A stretch of DNA of 64,000 bases from Piscicola geometra (Eukaryota > Annelida > Clitellata > Hirudinida > Piscicolidae), in the NCBI GenBank assembly GCA_943735955.1, contig OX030958.1, positions 6,020,126 to 6,084,125 of the forward strand, given 5' to 3'. Below, piece after piece: positions 32,820 to 49,865 of the stretch. The notes beneath the pieces were generated by a model. It was not told the DNA's origin, did no database searches, and was given only the letters and a program-made list of their open reading frames with translations. The position numbers and the translations under genes were made by a program. The stretch's first letter is position 1. Each line of letters opens with the position of its first letter.

Positions 32820-33671
32820 GGTAACTTCTTCCCCTGTTCGTGGAGGAAGTCGTGGAAGTGGAACGTTATCATAAGACCCGTGTATAAGGCGCACTTCGTC
32901 TTTAATTTTATTTCAAATTAATCAATTGAAAGGCTCAATTATTTCGTCTGTTTTCCAAGATTACTTTGTGTTTTTATATAACTTTTTGAATTTTATTTTA
33001 TTTCTTTTTCATTTCTCATATACATTATGTCCTTTTCACAGAGCATGAAAATTCAAGATAGCCTAAATAAAAAGTTACTCGGCGGAAGATAAAAGGCGAG
33101 GCAGCAATAAAAGTATATGATGCCGTGTAAGAACACACAATTCATAAGTTTACAGGCTCGTAGTTTTATTACTCGAATGTAACAAATGTTTCTCGAGTAT
33201 TTGACCATTGATATTTTAAATACGGAAAGAATAAAATATATTTAATTGTTTTTTGAGCTTTTCATTTTCTCTTGGTCTTTCGTAGTGTGAATGCTATTTC
33301 TTCACAATCCCAAAATTCCATAGATGCCGCTTCTAGGGTTCAACGTAGTTCATCATTATTATTTTTTCTCGACTTTTTATAGCATTTTTCATCTTCCACT
33401 TTTATTTACAAAGAATAAATCAACGAAAGCTAGTCTCTGGACACTGTGCCTTTTAGCTTTTCAATTTCACGTGCCCACACCTTTCCATGCACTGGATATG
33501 AAGCGTGTGTGCCCGTGGAGATGTGTTGGGAACTCCGATAAACTTCAAGTTATAATTGCTTTAATAAACTTTTTTTTAATGTTGTTTTTTTGCACGAATA
33601 AAAAAAATTATTTTTCTCATTTGATTTCTCAAAAAAATAAATATATAATAGAAACAAAACCACACACCTAC

Positions 33672-37989
<4,318 letters not shown>

Positions 37990-38516
37990 TATAGAAGTCG
38001 TGAGTGGAGAAGGAGGCCTGTGAGGAGTCTAGGGGAAGTGTTCATTTGAGGGTTAAAGGAGCTTTAGTAGTTACTTTAACGGTAAGTTTATAGATAAATA
38101 AAACATTTATTTTAATATATTCTGAATCATTAAGATTAAATACTTTACGCTTCAATTTGTTATACGTCTCACTGTTATACTTAAATGTGAAACAAATCAT
38201 TCGAAAAATAACTTAGGCCATCAGTGGCAGTTCAACAAAATAACTTCAAATCTGAAGTAACTGTGCGTTAAATGACGAATAAGAAAAAAAAATATCCGAT
38301 TTTATTATTAACAATTAATTGATGCAATAAATTAATATTAATATTTGAAATATGATCTGTATTGGTAGTTAGAGTAAATAATTGCAGCCTTAGGCCCTAA
38401 AGAAAGCGCGCGTGTGTGTCGTCGTAAAAAGTGAAACTTTTAACTAAATGTACGTATAACTAACACTTACAATACTTTTTATTCATAAAAAACAAAGATT
38501 TCGCGAGACGGAGCCG
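37990..38516. other. upstream region of the long minus-strand exon
   Basis: No further exon is certain. A CAG at about 38009-38014 in gene sense could be an acceptor for an upstream 5' exon. Confidence 0.35.
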
Positions 38517-38590
38517 ATCTGCCAACCTAAGAATGACATTAAAGTCCTCCGCTCTAACAACTAAGCTATCACGGTTCGTCTCAAAATAAA
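38517..38590 (-). pseudogene. tRNA-like relic (Tyr-like body)
   Basis: In the minus sense GTGATAGCTTAGTTGTTAGA leads into GCGGAGGACTTTAATGTCAT and TTCTTAGG. This follows the D-arm and anticodon-arm order of a tyrosine-type tRNA. The T-arm is degraded (GGCAGATCGGCTCC instead of GGTTCGAATCC) and no good acceptor stem forms. It is a pseudogene or tRNA-derived repeat head. Confidence 0.45.
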
Positions 38591-41430
38591 TAATTGGTAA
38601 TGAAATACAAGTTAAATAGTTTAATTCTAAGAAGTGAAAGTTCAAAACGATTTTTATTTTTAACTAACATTTATTTTTAATCTTTTATATTTAAAAAAAG
38701 AAAAAAATCTCATTAGTGAAAAAGCTCCACAAAATCCTTTAAATACAAATTCCCTCCCCCGTCCGCTTTGTCTCATTCCAAGACTCGGCGAAGAGTAGGA
38801 AAGACAACGGGTACCCGGGTCTTGAGTTTTGGACTCGTTTCCCTTCCTCGTCTCAAGTGTTCTCTAAGCTGTTATTTATTGAATCGGACACGTCTCTAAA
38901 ATAAATGAAGTGCTGATTAAGTTATTCTATTCCATGTTTATACTATAAACTTTATAGTAATTTGAAAAGTATAACTTAACTACATTTTTAAACTACTGTA
39001 ATATTTTGTCTTTAACAAATATATCGAAAAAGATTAAAAATAAGTATATTAAAAAATTTTGAAATTGAAATTATAATTATGTATTTAAATTTAGAAAACT
39101 AAAACAAAATAAAAAAGTTTAAAATGTTTTTAAAGAATGCTCAAGTGAAAATGGCACACTCAAAAGTCCTTTAACATCATAAAGATTTGGATCTCAAATA
39201 TTTTAATGAGCTCCGAGCTACATATGATATGCAAATACGTTTTATTTTCCCCAAAAATTCACGCGGTTCAATCCTTTCACGACCTGCCCTAAATCATTCG
39301 CTTATCTTTCACACCATCTATTTGCTTTGTTTTTTCTGCTCAAATAATGCTTTTTTAGAAACTTTTTTTTAGTTAATCAATTTTGAAGTGTTTCATTAAA
39401 AAGAATATTTTTAGAATTGAAAACAATAATTTGTTTTCAAGAAGAATATTTATATTTTTTTACCTAACTTGTCGATAAACAAAAAAATAGACAACAACGC
39501 TAAACAATTTATTTTTACAACTTTTCTTAATTACTAAACTTGAAAATCTATTGAACAATACTTCTTATGCTTCAAACGAACTGCAGGAAATACCCAAAAA
39601 GCCCCATCAGAACACAGACAGAACATCGGATTGTCAAGGGAATCACGTATGAAAATGCCAAAATTAATGGCGAAAGGCTTTTTCTGGTGAAATAATTTTT
39701 TTCATTATAAATAGTTATGTTCAAAATGAAAATCTCTTTCTAATAAAACTGTCGCATAAAGGATAAGTACTGTTACTAAGAAAGAAAGCTTTCAAGCAAA
39801 CAGGATAAGGCCTGTTTTAAATAAAATATCGAATTAAAAACTTTCTGTTCATTCTTTCTCGTATGAGCTATTAGATTTCTGGAATTTTTTACGGTCTGTT
39901 AATGTGTTTAAGTGTTTTTAATGCATTTTAATAAGAGATCATTGTGGAGAATTGCGAAAATAATGCATATTAAATTGAAGAATTATAGTTTCAGATGGTA
40001 CTTAAATATACATCTAAAAATATAAAAAATACATAAATGAACAGTCGAATACATAAATATGTAGTTAAACAGATAGATGTGCAGATAAATAGATATTCAG
40101 GACGGGTGTGTGAGCATGCAAAGCCCTGTCCACAGTCGGTAGCAATATTTTATCATTTACTCACTCATCCGTCCGTACATTATCCATCTTTGATCCTTTC
40201 TTGCAAACGCATCCATTCATTTGTTTTTGCATTTATTCATTTAGACATTCATTGATTTTGGGATTACTTTATTTGGGCTTTCATCCACTTAGGAATTCAT
40301 CGATTTGGGTTTTTTATACTATTATCTTGTCTTCATTTAATTATGTATGAAAATTTATTTCCTTATTAGTCTGAGGCTTTTGTGTTGAGTTGTTTGTAGT
40401 TTGCTGAAATCTTTGAAAGACCGGTGAAATAAGTATTTGAAAAGTTTCAGTGGCAACTTTTCTTTACATTTGAATATTTAATCAAATAAAAATGCTCACT
40501 AGGATATGTTTAAAAGTATCGACTTTCATATTTTTGTCTAAAATTTTAGTTTTACATATTTTCAAAAAGTATTTTTTCCCCAAAATTCTAAAAAATAGAT
40601 TAAATCTGCTATTCGTTATTTTTTGAAATCCCCAGCCGCGAGACTTCTTGTAATTTCAAGCCTCTGCCACGACCGTACATCACAAATTGTTTCAATTATT
40701 TTCTGAGAAATTTTATTTAGACAGAAAATCAGCATTTTTGAAGTATTTTTGATGAAAACTTTCAGATATTGTGAACAATTTAAAATGCTTTTAAATGAGA
40801 TATTATAATTATTTTGAAATAAATTAGTTTGTTCTTGATTTCAATGTCAAATAAAGTAAAGCTTATATTTTTAATTTAATACTTTTAAATGACAACCTCA
40901 AAAATTTTTAATGTTTCATTATCAAAATTATATTTTATATTCGTTTATAAATGCTCTACACCCGATGAAACCTCAAACAATCCAATTTTCTAAATTCTCT
41001 CAAAACAAAAACTTTGGTTGAATAATTTAGAAATGTTTTTTTCCCAATTTTTTATAAGCTAAAGATCAAATCTCGCAAATATGTTCTCCCTTCATGACGA
41101 TCGATGTTTGCAGCTTTATCATGGAGCGCACATTGAGTTTTATGTCTTTGCATGTCGGTGTTTTCATCAAAACGCCCGTCATGATCTCCTCCATCTCTCT
41201 TTCTTTTCTTCTTTGTCATCCGTTGTATAAGTGGGCTTCAGTCTATATAACCTTTTTTTTTTTAAACATTGCTTTTATATTACTTCATTTATTCAGTTTT
41301 TCTTTTGTTCTCTTCATTGCCATCTGGCATTGATTATAAGTGAATGATTTGTTTTAAAATCTTTATCGCTCATCAAAATTCAACAACCGTGCCCAGATTT
41401 TTTACACGCTGATATCGTCACTGCATTAAA
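38591..41430. other. non-coding interval
   Basis: No gene was recognised in 2.8 kb. A locally GC-richer patch at 38750-38880 contains the palindrome CGGGTACCCG (38808-38817). It could be a promoter or first exon of the long minus-strand gene, but no proof is visible. Confidence 0.45.
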
Positions 41431-41640
41431 TACCTAGTACTTAGAAACGATGGGTGGACGGGCAGCCGAAATGTAGCGACTCTCGGTTTGACCAACAGTT
41501 AATGCTCTATGCTTGAGTGCAACCGATTTCCAAGCACCACATAGAAACGGGTTAAAAAATTTGCGGCCAAAATGGATTGGAAACCCGTTTGGATTATACG
41601 CCACTATATTAATGCTAGTCGTCATTATAAAGAGGCTAAA
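41431..41640 (+). mobile_element. full-length tRNA-derived SINE copy
   Basis: The head GGGCAGCCGAAATGTAGCGA CTCTCGG and TGCTTGAGTGCAACC corresponds to the complement of 23640-23700. The tail AAACCCGTTTGGATTATACG CCACTATATTAATG corresponds to the shared 3' tail. Head and tail occur together in plus orientation, so this copy and 23541-23705 define the family. Confidence 0.7.
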
Positions 41641-44600
41641 TTTTCATTCACTCTTTAGTTATCATATACAAATTAAATATGCTCACATTTTAAAGTTCAA
41701 TTTTCAGTGTTCCTCCAAACTGAAAACTTTAAGTAATAGAACAAAAGTTAAGCAGACGAACTTTTTCTGAGAATTATCTGCTTGGAAACAATGCAAAACA
41801 AAATAATGCACAAAAGTTAAATTTAATTTTGCAAAAACTTCATCAAAGTAATAAAGCTATCATAAACAGCATTAAAATGAATTCAAAGAAGAGTAAGACT
41901 TAAAAAAAGGTATGTAAAAACAAATTAAACCAAATTATTTTTGTGGAAAAAATATATTAAAATTTTTTTAGACTAAAAATTAAACAGAATAAAATGTATA
42001 ATTCTCTTAGAGGTCTTTTAATATATTCTGTTTAATGTTTGCCTTGAAATGTAGAGCTTTGCTGGGTGTGTTGTAGACAGAAGTTCTTACAGCGTGAGAT
42101 AACTCTTCGTTTTATGATAGTGGCCATGTTGGTTGGTTTTTTGGATTATTATTATTTATTAATATTAATATTATTATAACTGTTTTTAATATAATAAAGA
42201 TGATGATGACGATTATTATTATTATCAATATTGTAATGATTATTATTACAATTAATAATATTATGATTATAATAAGGATGAAGATTATTTTTGTGTGTAT
42301 GTGAGGTTTTTGCTAAAATTTCATGTTTTTTAAGTATCTGTGAGCAGTTATAGTGTGGCCCGTATTATTGAGAGAAAATGTCAAAGTTTTCAATTAATTA
42401 TGATAATTTCTATTCAATTGTCAATTTCATTATGACTATTCTAAGTTTGAAATGAATTTAATCTTCAGTACGCCATCATTCGACAACATTGAACATTGGA
42501 AACCTTGCAGACGATGATTTGCTTACATTTTCTTTGGTAGGCTTAGCAGAAGTGGGCAGGTTGAAATTGATGTTTGAATGATGAATGAGAGTTTGGGTGG
42601 CTGGGTGGATGAGTGGGTGGGTGGTGAGATTGATGGATGCTTGTGGGCGGACTGGTGATTTGTTGTAGTAGATTTTTCAAATGTGGATAAAGCATTGTTT
42701 AAACATCTAAAAAACTAAAATATAGTATGAATACTTGTTTGAAGTTTGTAATTAATGTGTATTATACAGTGTTTAAGGTGTCACCAAAAAGGCTGAAAAT
42801 AGGTCTGAAATTGATTAATATATTAAAATGTTTAAATAAAAAGGGAATTTTTTCGATAATATTCAGAAATTTAATTTTTAGTTTAGCGCAACTTTTTATA
42901 CACTCTATTTTTTTGTTTTAAAAATTAATTGTGCCTTTCATTTCTTTTTGGTTTCATACAATAATTCAATTTTCAAAAGTTCAAACTGAGTTATAGAAAA
43001 AAGAGCATCATGCAAGATAGCATTATTTTTGTGAAACAAAAAGTAAGTTAACTCACTTAGTTGAAATAAAATATTTGAAAACAAGTAGTTTCATATAATT
43101 GATAAAAAAAAGTAAATTAATTTTTTTTTCTAAAAATTTATAATCTGGCGTTTTTTTTATAATCCCTTGTAAGATTTCAATTAAAACTCTTAATTCCCAG
43201 GTACAAACAGCATCTCATCGAAATCAATTAATCCACTTTAATTCCGCTTCTTCACGGAAGACAATTAATTTTTGAGGCGGTAAACTTTCGATTTAAAATT
43301 TAAATCACTGAAAATTAATTCTTTAATAAATTTTTCTGCCCGAAAAGTTCCAAAGAAACTATTTGACATGCCGAATTGATGGATTTTGGAGACTGATTGA
43401 TGGCGCTCCAGGAGGTGAAGTGGCGTCTGCATGGATGTAAATTAATTCGGTCTCACTAGTTTGTTTCCACTTTAAAAAAAGTATTATGTTTAAAAAAAAC
43501 ATTCAAATAAAACAAGTTTCATAGGGCAGTTCATCTCCAATGGTAACGAGGCATGAACACGGGCTGAGGGATTCATTCTAAATTGTTCTTCACACAGCAG
43601 CATGCACATTATTGCAAGGTTCGCATGATGGATGTCGAGTGAAGGAGCATCAATCACCTTCTTGAGCATGCAATCAGGCACCGAAAAGTATAACCAAATG
43701 ATATATTGAAACTTTCAATCAGTCGATCAAGCGAGCATTATCTTCAATCGTTCAAGCAGCAAGTATCCAAGCACGAATTAGGCGATCAATCACAACTTAG
43801 TCACGCATAAAGCAATCAGATCGATCGGTCTTTGCGAATTAATCATCTTCAAGATATGAGATGGAAATGCATTTCATTGTGAGGTTTGTTAATGTTCGCC
43901 AAATCTCTTTTTCATGTTTATATTCGCTTCAGTGTTGAATTCTGGCCGAATAGTGTTTACTATCAAATACACTTATAAATGTATAAAAAAACAACGGAAT
44001 TTGCTTACCTGGCTACCTGAAACTAAGTTTTAGAACTGTTGCCAGAAAATAGTAAAATACCCTTCAAACCAGATCTTTCTAAACAAGCCGAAAATCTCAT
44101 TGCATTAAAATTATGTGAATTTCAGTTTGTAGGAATGAATGATGGATGTGTTTTATAATTTATTTTGCTTCTTAATTTTTATTTTCAATTGTATTGTATT
44201 GAAGGGTATTGTGTTAAATTGCATTGTATTGGTTGTATTGTGTTGTATTGATGAAAAGACAAGTCATACATTCAAATGAGGTTCTTAGACACTTGAAGAA
44301 CAAGATGGTTCCAAAATACCTCTAATCGATTAATCAATATTATCATTGTTACTATTATTATTTATTTTTTAACTTTTTTTGTATGCCATCTTTTTTACGT
44401 ATTCATCGTTAACCACTCTCTCAAAAACGAATAAATTTTAAAAGTAAAACTTATGTTGAATCTCAATCATTGCTTTCTTCGTCAGCATCAAAGTTTCATC
44501 ATCATTATCATCACCATCATCATCTCATTATCATCATCATCATCATCATCATCATCCACATGACTATGTTATGTAGTATAAAATAATCTGAGCTCAAAAA

Positions 44601-47600
44601 CTGCGTATCTTTAAGTTATCTGCAATTCATTCCCCCCAACAATCCTCCCAGAATCATTTCTTATCTTCCCATCTTCATACAACTGTATATTGATCATCTT
44701 TGCCATCATTCATCATGTCTACATCACCATTCGTTGATAGAAAAGAATATTTAAAATAAAGATACACTTTAGAAGTTAATTAATGTTGTTTGCCTACTTG
44801 TTCTCCAGCTCTTGCCAGTGGCTTAGTGTGCGAGGCTGATACATCCCAGACAACATACTTAATGGGGTGCATCAATGTCAAAAATGTTTATTTCATAATT
44901 ATTCCAAGGCAAAAGAAACAAAAAAAACAATTAATAAAGTCAAACCACTCTTACTAGTGCTACCACTACTCTCTCCACCCCGTTCCCTTATACACACAAG
45001 TATTCGTGAAGATAATACCCACAAAACTACTTCTATAACTTTAACTACTACTTCAAAATAGTAAATACATCAACCATTGCTATTGACTGCTTTAGCAATA
45101 ATAAAAAATTCATTTATATTCAACTCTATCATCCATAAACTCATTCGATATTTATATTCTATCATGTTTGAAAGCGATTCTTCTTAATGATTTTTGTTCC
45201 AAAAAATTTTTACAATTTTTTATAAAAACTTTTTTTTTTCACGTAGCATCCTGTCTTCGCAAAGTGATCATAAAGTAAAATGAAATCTCCTTAATGCGAC
45301 TTGCGGGCTGATGACAGATGAAACAGGGAGGAAAATCCGGATTAAGATCATTTTCGGATTTCCCACTATAAATTAAAATGTTTTTAGATAACTTTATAGT
45401 TTATTGCTTTCAAGTTTAAAAAAAGTTTGAAGTAAAGTTTAACCTTAAAAATTCAGAGTTTTATTCTGGAATTATATATCGTTTATAAATTTCAACTTTT
45501 AACAAATATTTCAAAATACAAAGGCTCATATTTGGAAGATCTTCAAAGAAAACTGCCATTATGTCTCAGTTCATGGACTTTTATGTGTGATATTATTGAC
45601 TTTATTTTTCTTGTTTTTGAGAATCACAATCTATCAAAAGCAGGGTGTAATGCCGTTTCAACAAAACTGTTTTTAATAATAAATATATATATATTATATT
45701 TTTAAAACAAACATTTTCAAAACATTTAAATGTATGTTTGGACAAAATTGCACGTATCCAAAATGATTAATTATTTTCTAAACCTTATATTCTTAATTTA
45801 TTTTATTTCATTTTCAAATTTCCATTTTCCCGAGGTTTCAGGACTCCCTGGCCAATGCTGTGATACTGAGAGACTCATAAAGTCAGCGCGTGACCACAAC
45901 ACTTCTCTGAATCGTCGTGTCGCATAAGTTCTTCGCATTATAACCTCTATACCTGGAAAAGCTTCGAGTTATAGTGAAGTCTTTCAAATTGAACGCAAAA
46001 AAAACTAACGCTTTAAATTATTATATTGCGATTTTGGTTTGAAATTCTAATGTTTTAGCTAAACAAGTTTATACTCATTTTTAAACTGATTAAAAAAGTA
46101 ATTATAAGCTAAGAAGAGGATAATAAATCGCTAATACCAAATTATTAATAGAATGAATTATTTTTCGTTATGAAAAGAATATGAAAAGCTGTAATTTTAT
46201 AAAGTACAATCGACTTGTTTTCCGATATAACAGAAAGCGAAATTAGGTGTCGTTATGATGGAATTAGCATCATTTGATAAGATAGTTTTGTCAACGTTAT
46301 AATGGTGTTTCAAGCATAAAAATCAAAACTTTTGTACCGGGATTCCTTCCTGTACTCATATTTTATGGCCCTGTTATGAGACTATAAGAATTTCTCAACT
46401 GAAAGCTTGTCCTTTAAACGTTGATTAATGACTTTTTTACATTTTTTTGTGTGACTCGTTTCAGAAGCCCTTTTTTATTTCAACTTTTTTATAGAGCATC
46501 ACAAGTTATAATTTATCACATGATAAATTATTCAAATATATAATTTCATTCATGAAAAGTTAAATATGTAATATAAATTCTGTTTCAAGGTGCAGTATGT
46601 GTTAAATATAATTGAAGGGCCATTAAAGCACCCAACATGCGAAGTAATCGTTTGTCTTGCAGCTACATCACACCGCCTAACCGCCACAACTCGGCACTTA
46701 AAGTCAAAAGGCGTTCTGAAATTACATTAAAGGCTCATCTTAAATCTTAATTAATGACTTGTTCTCAAACGGCCTTCAGCCATAATAGCCCTCGGCCATA
46801 ACGGCTCAAATGCAAAGATATCTTTTCGACAAGGCTTCTTCCAAGGGGGTGAGGATTGGCGTGATTACATTGATCAACTAAGAACTGTAACTGTAGAATG
46901 TAAAAGAAACTTGAGGTACAGAAAAGAGAAAGTTTAGTTAGAATCTATTTGTTGAACAGTTTTTGGTTTTTTATATTCAACATTTATACATTTATTTAAC
47001 TGAAGAATGTTTTTCCAATTAATCAAAACAAAAGGCTTTTACAGCGGATACGTAGAAGATTTTAACAAGTTTTTGTAATAAATTAAAGCTCAATAATGAA
47101 GTGCTCAGAGTGCATTGTATCACACGCATAATGAATGCAAATTGGTTGTTTAATGGAAGAGCACTCAATCCAAAAGCGCCCAAGAGTACTAGAAATCCCA
47201 TCACACCGACGTCTTCATGGTGTTACCTGGGAAAAGATACAAGCCTTTAAAACCGAAATAAAAGTAAAATAAAAAAGAAATGAAAGTTAATTGTTGAAGT
47301 AATTAAAACGAAATAATATATAATCCTTCGAATAGAAAAAGAACAAAAGAATCGAACAAAAAAGAGGCTGCAAATGGCACTATTGAGCTCGGGAGCTGAC
47401 AAGCATCAGACATTTGTTTCTCGGAGGATCATCAAGAAAACTCCATTACAAAAACGCCTGTTTCAGGGCGAGATAGTGAATAGTTTTCAATAAATTTTGA
47501 AAAAATTTTCAATTAAACTGAAATTAGATTTGACTTATTTCCGATTGTTTTAATTCATTTCAATTTCTCTCTAAATAAATTTATCTAGTTGATTAATCTT

Positions 47601-48187
47601 CAATGCGTTTTTCTTTTTAGCGTTTTTTGGAGTTTGTTAGCAAAGGTCCATATTGCCTTCGAGACTACTTTTTTATTGACGCAATGCTGCTTCATATTGA
47701 GAAGTAGTGGCCATCATTGCAAGTACATTTTCTTCCCTCGTGAAAGGTCAAATAGCAGTGTGCTTGTGGAAAATACTAAATTTGGTAATTGATCACTTTA
47801 TGTGCAGCAATTTATTATTTTATTATAAAAAAGTTTAACAACCTTTTTTCAAAAGTGATTGATTTCAAAAAATATTAAACATCATTTTCAATATGATAAC
47901 AATATAATAAAGTTGGAATGTCTCGACTACTGAAAGATTTCTTTTCATAAATTCAATGAAATATGAAAGAAAATGAGAACGGCTTGTTTCGAAATATGTA
48001 TCATCTTTTCTTTTGCTTCGCATCTACAAACTTTCTACATTCTAGGTGTGGACCTGGTCATCCATAGAATCGAAAAGTTATGTTGATGCACAACCTCGGA
48101 ATGTTTGTAGATGCCATCATTGACTTGATCTACGCTTGCTAACTCCACCCAACCATCAGAAGATATGACGGTAGAATATGTTTTTGG
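41641..48187. other. 6.5-kb region without recognised genes
   Basis: AT-rich sequence holds minor simple repeats: GGGTGG-type at 42590-42640, TTGTA-rich at 44195-44255 and an ATC run at 44505-44560. Short open frames (for example 43490-43681 minus and 45730-45927 plus) resemble no family I know and lack supporting splice context. Confidence 0.45.
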
Positions 48188-48679
48188 ATGAGAGGCTGTA
48201 GTGTCACTGCATTTCTGTCAAGAACTTTCAACAAAAATCACTTCTTGCGAGCAGCTCAATACCCCCAAATACCCAGTGGTCATTACACTAATCACCTCGG
48301 TGATATTTGCGATGAAAGTATTTTGTCTTTTCTATTTCAACGACGATTGAGTCACCCTTTCATCAAAGCCTCCAACTTTTGCTGCGTACTGCTTCATGCA
48401 TTTTTCACACGCATAACGTATGAGTTTGCACTGGTCGCTCACCCTGACACCACTTCCAATGCTCACTTGATGTTTCGTTTTATATTGAAGCACATCATGG
48501 ACCAGCAGTACACCAAAATCATAATTTCTCCGATGCTAAGATGGTTACTTGAGAAAATAAATCATCAGGAACGGACTTTTCTTACCAAATTATCCAAAAA
48601 CCCACTTTTTGCCGTCAATGTTTTTTGTACGTATACAGTGTGCCTAGCTGATTGCACAAAAGAATCTTCCAACTTTTAA
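48188..48679 (+). CDS. orphan 163-residue open frame
   Basis: This is the longest uninterrupted frame in the 38-50 kb desert. It is rich in Phe, Leu, His and Cys, with no signal peptide, repeat or motif that I recognise. Its composition is not obviously low-complexity, which argues a little for coding. The lack of homology, of promoter signs and of neighbours argues against. It could be a decayed mobile-element frame. Confidence 0.15.
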   Translation: MRGCSVTAFLSRTFNKNHFLRAAQYPQIPSGHYTNHLGDICDESILSFLFQRRLSHPFIKASNFCCVLLHAFFTRITYEFALVAHPDTTSNAHLMFRFILKHIMDQQYTKIIISPMLRWLLEKINHQERTFLTKLSKNPLFAVNVFCTYTVCLADCTKESSNF

Positions 48680-49861
48680 ACTATGATTTAAAACACCATA
48701 CTTCTGCTTTAATGAACTGAACTCTTAGAATTTAATCACAAAGAATGATTTCAGTGTTATTTCTTGGTCTACCCGCAATTATTGGAAAAAATATGAATAT
48801 TAAATTACCAAAGAAAATATAACGGAAATCAAGTTTTATTTCATCAAAGACTAAATAAAATAGTGCTAAAAAACGAATATATTAGTCTTAAAGACTGGGA
48901 GGAAATATTTTGAATTTCAAGTGATTAATTACCATAAATTTTATAAATTCTATTTTTTATACAAAAAATGCATTGTTTAAACATATATACACTTTTGTAA
49001 AACAAGTAACTTACGGGAAAAAAATTTTAAGATTAAAAAATAATCTTAAAATAATCTTTATTCGGATTGTTTCTTGAATAGCTACTAATGAGGTGACGGT
49101 TGCTTGTGGACTGTGTTAGTTTGAGCGCCTATTGAAGAGCAATCGAGCGTGTGGCCGAATTATCTTTCGTCCTTAAACTATACTCCGAATTAATATTCCG
49201 CAAAAGTTTGGCTTTTATTCATTTAAAAAGTGTTTTTTATAATCCATATTACTTTTCATAAGAATAAATCTATTGGGAGAATCTAACATATTTCCAAAAT
49301 ATGAATCGAAAGATGTTTAAAGTAATTTATAGTTACTCTTATTGGCACCAAAAAACCGTTCAAAAAGTATAATTGAAACAAAATTAGCAATATCTATCTG
49401 ATACGCAAAGTATCGATAAAATGCTAACTTCCAACATAGATATGGTCAAAGCGAATTGATAGTCGTTAAAGCGAGTAAGAGAACTTTCCTAGAATCGCTT
49501 CCAGTTATATTACAAAACAGAGAAGCATATCAAGCTGCTAATTATTTTCTAATTCTTCATTATTTCAGTTTTTTTAATTTCAAAAATATTTAGTTTTCAT
49601 ATTAAAAAGAGGGAAACCCTATTGCAATGATGGAATGTAATGCCTAATGCAGCGAGCAATTGTGAGGCTGGCTTATTCATTACAATCCGTCATCATTTTA
49701 ATCACGTATTTATTGGCTCGAAAAAGTGAATATTTGAATAAATCGAATAAATCGAAAAATCATTTTTTTAATATTAAATTTTATTTTTACATTTTTTTTC
49801 GAAAATCGATTTTAACAAGTCATTAAAGATAGTTTTGAGAGAATATCCTAGAATTCGATCG
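48680..49861. other. non-coding interval
   Basis: AT-rich with no features recognised up to the piggyBac target site. Confidence 0.5.
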
Positions 49862-49865
49862 TTAA

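Noticed and set aside
43490..43681. 63-residue minus-strand open frame
   Set aside because: No family, no splice or promoter context, and a length expected by chance.
45730..45927. Possible exon with LPGQCCDTERLIKSARDH, considered as glypican-like
   Set aside because: Only a Cys-Cys pair supports it. No matching exons lie nearby and the flanking splice sites are weak.
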